Made by a program: the position numbers and the translations under genes
Shown: positions 24,718 through 37,900 of the stretch, one piece after another
Layout of the letters: the number at the start of each line of letters is the position of its first letter
Numbering within the stretch: the stretch's first letter is position 1
The notes under the pieces: model-generated
Databases searched by the model: none
What the model was told of the DNA's origin: nothing
What the model saw: only the letters and a program-made list of their open reading frames with translations
Assembly: GCA_029207755.1 (NCBI GenBank)
Contig: JARCOQ010000005.1
Coordinates: 61,267,414 to 61,331,413, forward strand
Direction of reading: 5' to 3'
From: Chamaea fasciata
Taxonomy: Eukaryota; Chordata; Aves; Passeriformes; Sylviidae
DNA: 64,000 nt

Positions 24718-25010
24718 ATTCCCTGCAATCCCCCTCCGTGCATCTTGTCCAAGGTATTTTTTTAATGAGGTGTTGACTAATTCCCTCAGGAAATTTTTCT
24801 GCAGTCTGACAGGTCTCATTGTTAGCATTCTACCCAGCCTAAATTTTGCTATACCAGACTTTGTCTCAAATGGTTTCCCTCTTTCCTTGGTGTATTATGC
24901 ATCTTTCAAATATTTGTAGGCAGTTATCATATCCCCTTTTTTAGCTGTCTGTCAGCCAAGTTAAACATAATTAGCTTTTTTAATCTTCATCCATAAATCC
25001 AGCTTGCTTT
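24718..25010 (-). mobile_element. Old CR1/L3-like LINE fragment
   Basis: The segment includes caaatatttgtaggcagtta, tcatatcccc and a CAGCCAAGTTAAACATAATTAG stretch, similar to the reverse complement of the region of CR1/L3 elements that reads 'gttatcatgtccccc ... ccaggctaaacat'. It is much more degraded than the fragment near 4400 and borders are approximate. It could be an ancient amniote element shared with reptiles. Confidence 0.5.
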
Positions 25011-25699
25011 CTTGAAATCCAGTCCCCTTCTCCTACTTACGTGTCTTTTTGGTATGATGAAACTACATATTTTGTGGTTGCTTTTCACATGCTATCACTG
25101 ATAGCAGTAGGAAGAGGCATCAGAAAATTAGACAGTAGATCAGAGATGGTTTCTAGTCTAGGTCAATTTTTTTGCTTTTTGTAACATAGATAGCTTCACT
25201 GTCAAATAAGTGAGGGTTTCCTTTGAATTTTTATTTCAGTTAATATTCACAAAATTCAAACCCTGTAGAGTACTTTCAAAGCTAATTGCCGTAAGAGATT
25301 AATTAGGAATTTTGTGAACATTCTATGGGTAGACTTGGAACAGTAGAACACTGCTGGAAAATTAATTTACCTGTCACAACAACATGTTAACTGATGTGGA
25401 AAAAATCACTTTTTTTCCAAAAACAATTAGAAAATATTATCCAGGAATGTTTTGGGGTTTGTTTTTTTGGCACTAGTGAAACAAGTGTTCCAATGTCCCA
25501 GCACACATTCCCTGAGCATTTGCTACAGGATGCCAAAATGTTCTTGCCAAAACCAGGATGCCTCAGATCTATGTAAACAACAGGGAAGCATTTCCCATCA
25601 TATACATCCCACAGGACTGTATGGAAGCTTAACCAGAGCATTGTTTTGCACTTACTGATTCTGGACAAAGGCAGTGTCTATTTACTCCTTCAGTCATTT

Positions 25700-25714
25700 T
25701 ATATATATATATAC

Positions 25715-25754
<40 letters not shown>
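25700..25754. repeat. Compound (AT)n-(GT)n microsatellite
   Basis: An AT run (25700 to about 25721, with one ATAC interruption) passes into about sixteen GT units ending at 25754. It is likely polymorphic and capable of Z-DNA. Confidence 0.97.
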
Positions 25755-25756
<2 letters not shown>

Positions 25757-26707
25757 CCTTTGGGAAGAAAGAGACGGGATTAAATGCACACAGCAAACAT
25801 GAATTGAGTGTTCATATCTTCCAACCATTTTTAAATTTCTCCTTGAGCTCAAAAGACTTCAGGGACTTAATAGCACTTTAATTTCAGCTAGGCTCCAGAG
25901 GTACGCTATCAAAATGCTGAAGAAATTCCTCCATACAGAGATTTTAAAGATGGATTGCCTCCAGGTCTTGGTTTGCTCATTTCTCAAGGTGACTCTGAAA
26001 ATCTCATCTTCAGGTATTAGTAATAAATGACTGAAATTATTTCCCAAGGAATGTGATTGATTCTTCATCCACTGGAATGCTTGTACCAAGGCTGGTTATT
26101 TTTTAAAAGATAAGCTGTAATTTAAGCAGACACAAGTAATATCTGGTAAATCTGTATAACTTCTGTTTAGCGAAATGAGCAGATTAGAAGATAATCCTTT
26201 GTCTGCCCTTAAGCATATACTAACAACTCCTTCCTTCGTCGTATGCACGCAGATTCGTAGATTTTCACTTTGTCTCCCTCTAATACCATAGCTATGGCAA
26301 AAACTGTAAAGAGGCATCCTGCTTGTCAAAATGCCTTCAGGGAAATTAGCAACTGAAGCAGGAAAATCTGTGCTGGAAGAAAATCCCCTGAAGCAGGGAT
26401 AGAAGCATGCTCAAGTATAGGCCTCCTTCAATATTAATATACTTCCTGAGGGCAGACGTCTTTGTTCTCCAGGCCTCTTATGTACAAATTCTCAAATCTC
26501 CTCTAAATACAGTTGCAGAATGACTGGTCCCTGTGGCTGCTTGAAGTTTTTGATATTTTGAAATTTATATTAAGTGCTCTAATTATAAATTAAAGGGAAG
26601 CTGGAAAAAAAAATCCTTTTTTTGGCATGTTACAATGTTTTCTCAACTTTTCCTATGAAAATGTGTCTGTACCCAAAATCACTGAGACAGTGATTGTGTT
26701 ATGTAGG

Positions 26708-26789
26708 TCTCCAGTTTCTCTGGTTTAGCTCACAGTAAATTCATAAGATCTCCAGTTTCTCTGGTTTAGCTCACAGTAAATTCATGAGG
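26708..26789. repeat. 41-bp tandem duplication
   Basis: Two head-to-tail copies of a 41-base unit beginning tctccagtttctctgg and ending near ttcat(a/g)ag lie at 26708-26748 and 26749-26789. I see one clear internal difference (A versus G), so the duplication is young or is kept homogeneous. Confidence 0.95.
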
Positions 26790-29700
26790 CATCCAAGTGT
26801 GGAAAAGCGGAGAGAAAGGTCCAAGTCCAAGCAAACGTAAATTAAAAGAAGGGGAGCTGCTTTTGTTATAACAATAGCTCAAAATTTCCTGAACTGCAGA
26901 TTTTGCTTGCTGACAGAAGCCCAAATCTTTGCTGATTTTCATTTCTTTTGCTGATGATGGTACTTTTGCAAGATCTCCCCACAGTCATCATGAAAGCAGA
27001 ACAAAAGGCCTGAAAGCCAGCATGAGACATCTGACATGAGTAATCATGACATCAGTGATCAGAGCTGTGCTCAGAGAAGGACTGTGGGATGAATGCACAT
27101 AAAAATTGCATAGCTGTGTACATGTTGTACTCCCACAAGGGGTTCGCAACCTGCAGTGTGCCCCACACAGACAGCAGCCATCAATCAACACAGGAGATGC
27201 AGCCTGCAATTTGATTTTTTTAGTTCATGTTTTAAAAATAAAAAAAAAAATCTGGTTTTTACATGTAGGAAAAAAGCTGGATGAGCAGCCAGGAGCAGAC
27301 GCTCAACCAAGCAAAGTCCACCTGGACGCAGCAGGCGGGGCAGAGCCTGCGAACTCCGCAGGTTAGTGCAGGTCTGAGGCACCCAAAGTGACTCTCCCTT
27401 CAAGCTCAGCAAACAAAAGAGATTGTTTTCAGCCTAGCGGGGATTCCCAGCACGGAAACCAACTGCTCCAATCTCCCCAGCCGCTCCTTCCTTCCTGAGT
27501 TTGGTTATCTACTTTTAAAGCAAATTGCCTGCCCCAGCAGAAGGTGTGAATTAGCCTTGTCTAAGGGGACCCGGTGAGGAGGAACCATGGGGGGGGATGT
27601 CCAGTTAAGAATCAGTCTCTGATGTTCTCTCTACAAATCCACAAATCAAATTAGCTTGAACCAAACTGGAGGAAAACACATGGTCCAGGCACCCTGACCC
27701 TTGAGTAGCAAGAAGCAGCAGCAGGCCACGCTCCAAGGGGAAAAAATCATAACAGTGGTGGAAGTGGGGTACAAAAACACCCTTCAGGGGATCCCTGAAG
27801 TCATTCAGCTGAAGCTGTGTGTGGTGCAGAGGATATTTGTGAGAGACAACACAACAGGGATCCTGGAGGTTTCCTGGGTGTGATGGCACTTCTGGAGCAA
27901 GGTGTCGGCTTGCAGGGGAGGCTGCTGCTGGTGTGCCCAGCCTGTGCCAGTGCTAGGGAGTGCTACATGGCCCATGGGGAAACCCAGTACAGAAAGAGGT
28001 GAGGAAAGACTCCTTACAATATCCATTTACTTTGAGCTCTGACTCTGCATCTTCTTTCCATCAAAGACTGTTCACTTTATTCTGGCACTTAAAAAGAAAT
28101 CAAGCAGGTTAAAGGTCAGCTTTATTATTTTTGTTGGGTTTCTAAAGAAGTTTAAACCAGAGCCTACCTATGCCATTTGGGAAAGAAAAATCAACACATA
28201 GGGCCAGTCATTTTAGATGTCCACTACAGCTGGGAAGATTTTATGGGCCACAAAATTAAATATGACAGTGACCCTGGATGTACTTGAACAACCTCTTTGG
28301 TTTGTCTTTCCATCACTAAGCTTGCTCATTTAATTCCTTCTGAATCCATAATTATATAAAATAACATCAGGGTTATCATTATTATCTTGCCAAAATGTTC
28401 ATTCCTTATGAAATAACTGCTACAGTGATTCTACCAGAAATGGGGAAATACTCTTCTGGGTATAGGATAGACTTATGAGGGGCTATCTGTAGAAAAACAA
28501 GGGTTTTGCCAGTAAATTAAACAAGAGTAGAGCTAGGCTTATGCTGTTTTTGAAAATTATAGCTTGGATTTGTTAATGACCATTTGTATGATGGACTACT
28601 GCAAGCCATTTATCTGCAGAAATAAATACTCAAAATATAAGAAGAAAACAGGACATAGCCAGGCAAACTGTGGTTTGTACCAAGGCTTCATATTTGCAGA
28701 AAGATGGATATATAATATTGCTCAATTTTTTCAGGAAAACCACCACTGAAGCATTTTTGCCAACCTCTCTGAGTTCATGTCAGAAAATAATACTGAAAAC
28801 TGACTGACCTTTGGGGATTGTCCTGGCTAGCATTTCACTGTCATATAGAAAGCCATGGCCCTGAGTCAGCAGGGAACAGGCAGGCCCACCTTTAAACATG
28901 TGAAAGTTATTTGTAGGAGTAATTTCGTGAATCAGGGTTCATATGAGAGAGATAAGGGGGAAGATTTCATAAAAAAGACTAAACTACAGGAAATCCTGGC
29001 AGTTACATTTGAAAGGTCACATGGGCCTTCTCCCTACCCCCCCTCCCCCCCTTTAAAATGAATTCATTAGTTGTAATAAAACTCTTCTTAATGAAAATGG
29101 TGGTTCTTTGCTGGAAGATGGACTTAACATGTATGTTTGCTTACTAACCTGGTGATAGATTTACATTATTGTGGAGTATGAAACCTAAGCAAAGCCTCCA
29201 GATATCAACAGAGAACAGATTAATGGAGAGCTTTCCTCTGCTAACAGCTAGCTGAACTCCTAATTTCCTGAATGCTGACAGGAGCCACTCAAAGAAGCAA
29301 CCACCAAGACCTGCAAGGCATATTGAGTGGCTACATCTGCTGTGTCCTTGTAGGAACCACTCATTCTCTAAAAATCAAACCTCCCCAGGGTGCCTTGAGT
29401 GGGACACAGGAACCGTGATAGCTAAAGCTTTTATAAAACCTCTGGCCTGAACTGACAATGAATTAGTCCAACTCAAAAATAGATATTTCTAATAAAACCT
29501 TGCCTGTTCTGATGAAAGACAGTATCTGTAATCACTGGTAAGAAGATCACATTTGGTTATTTTTTTCTAGTTCTCCCTCACCCCTCGAAGCAAGCTGAAA
29601 TGACCTCCCAACAACAGTTTATTTCTTCTTGGCTTGATCTGAACAAAGGCTTTCTATCCACATGCACGTCAAGGAGAGTATGGATGCTTTAGTGGTGAAA

Positions 29701-31998
29701 ACCCAAATATCTCCTTTGAGCTTTGCTGGCTTTCTACTGTCCTCTCAATAACCAGTCAACCCAGTGTTTTTGTGTGGTGAGGAGTGTTTATACCAGGGCA
29801 GGGGACTCAATTAATATAGAGCCTTCTGATGCTTCCAACATGCTACCATTTTGCGGGCAGTTAGTCAGTAGGCCTTGCAGTATTTCTGGGAATTTGGCAC
29901 TAGACATGGAATGTTCACGCAGGCAGTGTGGACAAACTTTGACTGGTCAAAATTGATGTTGCTTTTGTTCCATTCCTCAAACTGATTTGAGCTTAGTCTC
30001 TATAACTGGAGAGCCTTGCTTCAGCTTTTGACCGAGGCTTCTTCAGAAGAAAAGGTTTAAAGGGAGAAGGCAGATAAACTAATGCAGGAATTCCTGTCTC
30101 AGTTGTAACAGCTTTGCCAGAAGAAAAGCTAGATGACTTTGTGGTGGAACAGTACAATTTTAATTAAGGTCTAGTGAGTGTGTTGACAAAAAAGGCTTTT
30201 CTGCTGTTTGAAGCAAACGGGTCTGCTCACAACACGTGTGTTTTCTGAAGTACTTTCAGAGATGCCCTCCGTGGCAAGGGTGCTTTTGCAGGTGTTGGGG
30301 AGAGTGCTGATGTCAGAGGGGAAACTATGCAAATCTTCCTTTGTTTGTATGGCAGAACTTGAACAAAAGCTGTCCCTGGCAGCCCCATTAAAGTGCATTA
30401 AGGGCTCTGATCCCTCTCTCACGCTAAGGCTGTCTTTGTCCCAGGGCTCCTGGCCGAGGCTTTAAGGGCTCTCCCTTCAGCATGTCACCCAGCAGGGTCC
30501 CATTCTCTGTGCAACTGCGGTCCTGCTGCAAATGGTGACAAGGGACAAATCTGCATCTCTTGAGAGCAAACCTAACTACTTGCACTTGCCCTGGGAAAAG
30601 GAATGAGGGAGGCTCCAGTAAATCTGCTCCAATTTCAGCATGGAACAGTAGGAGGAAATTAATTCATTCACTCATTTGCAGTGCAAGAGAAGATTGTCCC
30701 TCTATTCTCTCACCAAGATTAAATGTTGCCCCTACTCTGCCACATTTTCTGTAATCATCAATAGTTTTCTTTGTTCCAGAGTTACCTACCTAAGTCATTG
30801 CTAGATCAGGATAATAATTTGGAACTTTTCAGAAAACAATATTCTGGCTCTAGTAAAAAGCAACTACAGTTATTTCTTCATAGGCCAGGTGATGTTGTTC
30901 AAGTGCTACTTATCTGGGCTTTCTGTGTCTTCTCTATTAATGTCAAAAGAGGACAATTTCCATGCCCACCCAGACTAGTCTGGTGGGATACCCTGGGGTA
31001 AGACCACATTAGAAATGACCAAAGCACCACTTCCCTTAGGAAAGGACAGATTTTTTGAACTGTAACACTCAAGTTCTGGGCTGTTGAAAGTTTTGCAAGT
31101 GATTTGTTTTTCTAAGGGGTTGAAGCTTCCTGTCCTCTATGCAGTACTCGCAGTCATACACTCCTGAGAAATTAAAAACATTTTGATTTCCTAAAAAATC
31201 ACCACTAATGATAAAATTCCTATTCAGCTGAAGAACTGTTCAATTTCTTCAAAATTTTACCATGCCCTGGTGTGTCAGTGTTTTTAAACACTCCAGACAG
31301 CTAAGGAAAGGCTCAAGATTTCAGAGTATCTCTATTTTGAAATGTCCAGCCTGAGGTCCAGTAAGCCTTGTAAGCACATGGGACCACAGCTCAGGCTGAG
31401 GTCACAGAGAGCAGATGTGGCCACGGGTTTCAAAAATTCAGGTGTAGGCAGCTGAAACTGGCTTTTCAGAAAAAGGTATTTGTAACACTACTTTTGAAAA
31501 TACAGAATTCCTCATATGGCAAGATCAAATGGGGCTGGAAGCCATTCCCACTCAATCCAGTCACAGTTTCACAATGATAGGAATTTGGTTTTTAAGGCTG
31601 GATGCTTGTTCAGGTTGGGTCACCATCAGTTTGCACCATCTGGGGATGTAATACTTGACTGTTACCCATTGCCTCTTTCCACTCTGATACAATTTTGTCC
31701 TGGGAATGCAAGAGGCTTAACTACCTTGGGGTTTCTAAGGGCTGGAGTTAACTGAACATTCCTTGTGGCACTGAGTTGTATGGGAATTTAGCAAAGATTT
31801 CTTCTCAGGCAGCAGATCCCTTGTCTCAAGAAATCTTCTGATTAAATCATTGAGCTGTGGGACGTGCAGCTAAAGAGAACAACAGGGTTTGAAGGAACAT
31901 TTAAAGAAATATTTTTGACAATTCCCAGTGCAGCTGGGATGATGATGACACATGCTCTGGTCCTAGCAATCTTGCCTGGCAGGCAAGGGGTAGGGCTT

Positions 31999-32030
31999 TA
32001 TATGTAAATACAAATATATATTTACATATT
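31999..32030. repeat. 11-bp inverted repeat, AT-rich
   Basis: Arms atatgtaaata (32000-32010) and tatttacatat (32019-32029) surround an 8-base loop. It is intergenic. Confidence 0.85.
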
Positions 32031-34132
32031 TTCTAACATCTGTTATGAATTTGATTTCCCTTTGGTTCTATTTAAAGTATGTCTTGTCCTATTATCTCTG
32101 ATGCTGAAATTTGGAAGGGTTACTTAAAAAACTCTATGTACTGCAGAGCCACAAGAAAAGTTCTCCCTCCTCTACAGCTTTTCAGACAGTCCTTCTCCAG
32201 TTATTCCTTCCTCATATTTCTAAATGCATCAGTATCTCCCCAGCCTATGAAAGGAGCACAGTTTTCTTAGTAGATTCCCGTTGGGAAGGGTATAATCTCA
32301 CCACCAACTTCCAGGGGTTTATATTGGGTCAGTCTAACCCATTTGTCCTGGCAGCCCAGCATTGTAATAGTCCCACAGCTTGATGCTTCTTTCAGAGAGC
32401 TCCCTGCTGTTAGCTCAGGGTCCCATCCATGGTTTCTGGATCCTGGAAGAAAAGGTGCCTGCTGCAAGGGACCAGTGCTGGAGGCACCACTGCAGAGATG
32501 GATCCCAATGCCCTCCGAGGCCGAGCGATGCCACAGCCAGGGTTAGAGCTGCAAAAGGACCTCGGGAGCAAAGTTCACCCCCCTGTCCTGACAGGAGATT
32601 TATGTAGTCTATGGAGTAAAGCTAAACAGGACAGCAAGCAGGATTTGGACTATGTGACAGAGAGACACACTTTATTTGTGTTAAGTAAATAGATAAAGTG
32701 AAAGGGGAAAGGGCAAAAAAGAAAATGTCAAAGTGGATTGACACCAACATTCCCACACGGTCTCTGGCAGCAAAGGCTTCAGTGCAGGGTGCTCACTGTG
32801 AGACAGATCGGATTTTCAGAGGTGCTCAGTGTCAAAAAACCTGAGTTCTCACTGGCAGTCAAGATGCTTTGCTGAAGAAGTCGGATGATGTCCTGACCCA
32901 GAAGTGCACCTATAGCCAGCACCCACAGCTGATTTCTTTATTTTGATAGCAGCCACCTACCTAACTCCTTCGTGGTCCTGGGCCTGATGCAATACTCAGC
33001 ATGAGCTTGAGTTAGGATGAGGAGTCTTCTGGAGATTCATAAAATTGTCTTGCAAAATGCTTTTCCAAGGAACAATTAAGCATCACTGAAAATAAATATA
33101 ATTTCCTTAAAATTTCAGGGCTCTGTATGGCCAGATGAGACACAAATCAAAGGGTTTTCTGCACTGATAAAATTCCAGGAAATACAGGGTGGGGAGTAAG
33201 GAATAGAGAGAGATAGCCAGAAACAAAATATTCAGATCATCTATCCAAAAAAGTTGATTCTCCAGCCAAATTACTCAGTCTTTTGAGAAAGACGTCTTGG
33301 TTTGGCAAGGAGGAAAAAAACCAGCTCCACCAGACAATAAAAAAAAGGCTCCAGTTGAATTCTAAATACCAATAATGCAGTGGAAACCCAGCTTGTTCTT
33401 TGCTGTGGTAAAACTTTCAGCTGAAACCCTGAAATGAGTAACCCTCCAACAGGTACCAGAGACCTTGGGCTGATGCTAGCAAACATCGGAGTTTCTATTG
33501 GCTCCACAAAAGCATTCCTGCAGATTTGTCTCCAGAACCAGCTCATTAAAATGAGCTGTGAATCACTGAGATAAATGTCGAATCAAACTGATAAGCTTCT
33601 TATATATACACCAAATTTACATAAAGTATCAGACATCTCCCTTCATTAGGCTGGTTATGACTTACCCTGTAGCTGTAACTGAGGCTCTGCTGTTGCAAAG
33701 TTTTACTGCAATGCTTATAGAGTCAGTAACAAATTTATCTGCAAATTCATTTGTCTGCAGTAACTAAAAATGCTCCTCTCTTGCTTCCTTGCTGCTGTCT
33801 TGCCCAAACCATAAAAACTCAACAATTTCTGAGAACACAGGAATGCCTATGCAGTAAACATAAAAGAAAACCAGGTCTGCCTACAGATTTACTATGTGAC
33901 TTCAGCTAAGGCATATTGCTCTGCACTTATCTTCTAAGGAAAATTAAGACTCTGAGCTTCCACCCCACCCCAGCCAGAGTTGTGCACTCTCAGATCTGTA
34001 CAAACATGTATATAATTACTCCTCAGAGCTTGCCACAAATGTGCAACATGCCCAGCCATCCAGAACTTTCCAAAAGTCATTATTTTTTAAATCAAACAAA
34101 TAGTTTGTCCTCCACTTTTTAACTAGTGTGTT

Positions 34133-34151
34133 AAAAAAAAAAAAAAAAAAA
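34133..34151. repeat. A19 homopolymer
   Basis: Nineteen A's after TAACTAGTGTGTT. No retrocopy or gene was recognised upstream of it. Confidence 0.9.
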
Positions 34152-35355
34152 GTTGTTTCATAATTGTTATTACAGAAGAGACTTGCAGTATATTTTCCAC
34201 CAGCAGCACAATTAAACCTTATTCACCTCAGGTGCAAGAACAGGCATGCTGACTTTGACTATACACCTCATAATTCCTGACTCAATTAGCACACAGCAGA
34301 TAATCTTTCTTTTTGTAATGTATTAATTCCTGCTTCCCCTTCTGCACCATTGACTTCTTCCCTTTATTCCCACCAGGTTTTAAGTGGTCGTAATCTAGCA
34401 GCTACAGCCATGGCTTCTTGTTTTAAAAAGCTCAAGAGAGAGAAAATGAATTACAACTATTAATGAAAAATTAAATTTTTCTTTTTTCACAATATCCAAA
34501 CCTTGGATCCTAATCCAAACTGCCTGTAATTTAAAAAAGCAGAATATATACCACAGGTACCTTGGCTGGCTGCATCAAGGGTGAAGCTTAATGGTATCTT
34601 GCTCAGAGCCAATGTGAAGACGTTGCCAACCATTTCCTTTATTTTAACAAGTCCCCAGCACACACAGCATACCTAACACCCAGCTTCCCTTATGATGCCC
34701 ACCTGTATTCCAAGAAAAACAATCCAAAGCCTTCTGGTGATCATGGAAAATCCAAAAAAATGAAATCTGACTCCCTTTTTTCCCTTCTCACCAGCTGATT
34801 ACTGTCTGTTCAAGGCCATCAGACCAAAATCGACACACACTTGACAGCAGTGAATGGCCATGAGTCTTTTTTGATCAAATTACTGCCCAAACCCCCTAAA
34901 TTTTACCAACAAAAACATTGTCAATAAACTGTCCTTTTCCCAGATGGGGAGGAGAAAGGACCATCACCATCTGTCTCTGAGCTACAAATGAGTTCTGCTG
35001 TGTGTGCTCAGCCAGCTCTGTCTCACCTACAGCATACCTGGCCCACAAACCTCATTTATCTTCAACAGAAAACCCCCAGTCAGCTGTTCTCCACCAAACT
35101 TTTCTAGAGCTGAAAGCTCTGTGTGCTTTGCAGTGCCAAATGCTCCACAGCAAGGGAGTCTCTGTGGCCACCCATGATATATTCAAATGCACAAATGAGC
35201 CAAGGAGGTTTGCATAAACAACTTGGTACAAAGTGCTGAGATGCTGCTGTATTTCTTTATGACATGTTCATTACCATTTGGCATTGGCTCATGCTGATGT
35301 ACAGTGAAAAAGAAAAGGGGGAGAGAGAGACTCTTCACAGTTACATTAATTTCAT

Positions 35356-35361
35356 TTTATT
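35356..35361 (-). other. NUAK1: Candidate distal polyadenylation signal of NUAK1
   Basis: The minus strand reads AATAAA here, inside TTATTAAATAAAATGAAAT. The sequence after the expected cleavage point is CT- and GT-containing (35300-35340 region), as expected of a downstream element. It is the canonical hexamer with the best surrounding context I found left of the NUAK1 stop codon. Confidence 0.5.
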
Positions 35362-35720
35362 TAATAAAAAACAGTATCAGATTAAAAATACAAACACTTC
35401 GGGTGATTATCCAGCGTTTTTCCCTGTGTGCCTCGTAGAGCTCAAACCAACCAAGGATTGGGAGAAAAAACAAAAAACCCAAAAAATAACACCAAACAAT
35501 TTTGGCCGGAGCTGTAAAATAATGTTGCACCAATTAAATTACACCAAATATATTATTATAACTTTGAAATGGCTTTCAGACCAATAAATTAAAAAAAAGA
35601 CAAATTCAAATAAAAAAGTTGACTTTGTATTACAAAAAAAAAATTAAATAAGAATCACAACACTAATAGTAACAATGTGCAGTCAAGTTTTTTTTTTTTT
35701 TCTTCTCTTCTAGGAATGAT

Positions 35721-35763
35721 AACATGCCAGTAAACATGTAACATGCCAGTAACATGCCAGTAA
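35721..35763 (-). repeat. Three copies of AACATGCCAGTAA in the 3' UTR
   Basis: The 13-mer occurs at 35721-35733, 35740-35752 and 35751-35763, the last two overlapping by two bases. In the sense of NUAK1 it reads TTACTGGCATGTT, three times within 43 bases, immediately upstream of the T-rich distal end of the probable 3' UTR. Confidence 0.92.
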
Positions 35764-36361
35764 ATCCCTACATAACATTTCCAGTTTGGCAGCAAGCAGT
35801 CACTCACTCATTCACATTTGTACACAAGGAAGCAGGCCTGGGCAAAAGCCTCGGAGATAGGAGCCTTCAGGGTGCTCCTCACTTCCCTGCCACAGCCAGT
35901 TGAACTCCCTTCCCTTCGTCCTGGAACCTCTATAAATCCACTCAAGGTTTAGTGCCAGATGTGCAGGGAAGATGTGATGCTCTGGCCTCAACTGGACAGC
36001 ACTGACTCACACCAGCTGAGGATGCAGCTCTTACATCCCAGGGCATGAGTTAAAAGCGGCTGCAAGGCACATCCACCCTTCTTTCAGAAAGGCCATGGAG
36101 ACTACGTTGAGTTGTTTTAAAATGCACCACAGCAAACCTGTTAATTCAACACACTGCAAAATGGGGTGCTGGTTTGGGATGGGGTAAAAGAGCACATGCA
36201 GGGCTTGTGAGAGAAGATGAGACATCTGAATATCATACAGAGAGGTACACATCTGTAGAGAAGTGACCTGCAGTTGCCCCTCCTGAGCAAATGACAGTGA
36301 GCCAGATTTCACTTGACCACCTGAGAGTATGTCTCTCAGAGATTTCATGGTATTGATGCCA

Positions 36362-36367
36362 TTTATT
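36362..36367 (-). other. NUAK1: Candidate proximal polyadenylation signal of NUAK1
   Basis: The minus strand reads AATAAA about 1.86 kb after the stop codon. The surrounding sequence is not especially T-rich, so it is a weaker candidate than the distal one. If used, it would give a transcript lacking the conserved-looking T-rich end. Confidence 0.25.
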
Positions 36368-37640
36368 TCAGAGTCAAATTTGGTCCAGTGTAAGTGAGTA
36401 AGTAATTGATTTAGGAAACTCAGTCTGGTTCATTTTTTACTAGGTAGCACACTTGATTTTTAGGAGAAACTAACAGACTTAAGTACCATTACACCATGAC
36501 TGAGTAAGATTAATCTGCAAGTGAAATAGCTCCCTGTTCCAGATTATGGATATATGGACTTATCCCCGCTTCCCAAGGAATCCCCAGAGGAACTCTATTC
36601 AGTTTCTGCACCATCTCTAGGCTTTGGGACACAGTGGGTCAAACTCCACTCTCCGTTCCATTTACAGGGCAGGAGTGAGTCCAGAACTTGCCCCATGCCC
36701 CTCTGCTCTGGGTATGAGTGTGGATACAAGTTTTGCAGCTGTGGATCATTTGACATCATCGGCAGAAACCTGTGATTTAATCACACCAGTGCACCTCCAA
36801 GAAAGCCAGGGGCTATGTTCTCATGGAAATGAGACTGAAATGGGCCTGAAGATTCCAGTTTGCCCAGGCCTGTCAAACACACAGTGCCTTTCTGACATAG
36901 GCTTACATTCAGGTAATCCAGTAGACCCATGTGGTACCTTTATGGGAGTTAAAGCCTCCGGTCTGTAAGCTGGACATGTCTGTGAACACAAGCACATATC
37001 CTTTTTTTTCAAACTGGTATCATTGCACACTCAGTACCAGCTACACTAGATAGAGGCAGGCCCACAACTTTATGCTAACTGTTATTAAATCTACCATTAT
37101 CATTTCATCATTCTATTCTTTCTGCTCCATTACCACTAACCTAGAAACATTTTCATTTGCAGAAAGGCATCTTCCCACTAACTTTCTGACCTCTATCCAT
37201 TTCCTACATTCTACAACCTTTTCCTTACCTAACATTCTGGTTGCAAACAACTGTCACCTCCAAATACTACAAGCTAGCAGCAAGGTGGCACCACTTGCTG
37301 ACAGTGACTGAACTCTTGATTAGAGGGTCGGTTAACCCTTGAGACACTTTGTCAGATCCATCTTTGTCTGGGCATTCATCTGGCTGGCCATTTGGAAAGA
37401 GTCACAGATTGAACGTATGGGTTGAAATGCCTTAAAAGGTCATTTAGCTGCTGATAACACCCATTCCTTCCAGTTTCCATTGTCATTTCTGTGGCTCTGT
37501 TTTTGCTGGTAGTAGGAAACAATTTTAGAACTTTCTACTCACCGAAGAGCAATGGCTCTGGACACTGTGGGAGGTCTAGATATGAATGCCTCCTCCATCG
37601 CTCGTCCACAAACCCCTCATGAGGTTTTCCTGGGGCAGGT

Positions 37641-37900
37641 CTCTCAAATTATCATAGAACATGTTCAGAACCTCTCAGGTCACTCTGGTGGAAGGGACCA
37701 TGGTAACCACCTAGCCTGGTGTCCTGCATAATGCAAGCCAAAGATTCCCAGTGTGCAATCACTGTACCCAGACAAATAATTTCAGAGGGAAATAAAGCCT
37801 CTTGTTCTAAAAGGCATCCAAATCTGACTAGAAGAATTCAGCTCATCTCCTTATAAAGCTTATCTAATATCAATTACAAACCTCTCAAAACGTGTGTCAC
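37641..37900 (-). mobile_element. Possible old CR1 fragment inside the NUAK1 3' UTR
   Basis: The plus strand contains atcatagaac followed by tggtggaagggaccatggt, aaccacctagcctggtgtcc and tgcataatgcaagcca, then gcctcttgttctaaaaggca. This resembles the reverse complement of old CR1 tails (GGAAGGGACCTC...GGTCA...CTAGTCCAACCTCCTGC). Resemblance is partial, so the borders and the family are uncertain. Confidence 0.4.

Larger units (their letters stand above)
25011..35337. other. Intergenic, immediately downstream of the NUAK1 transcript
   Basis: About 10 kb of unique sequence with a compound AT/GT microsatellite, a 41-bp duplication, a short inverted repeat and an A19 run. Open frames are all under 95 codons and show no domain. 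No RNA gene was recognised. Confidence 0.65.

Noticed and set aside
25700..25754. AT/GT run as a possible functional element
   Set aside because: It is an ordinary compound microsatellite; no reason to assign a function.
34133..34151. A19 run as the tail of a processed pseudogene
   Set aside because: The preceding sequence shows no resemblance to any coding gene and no flanking duplication was found.
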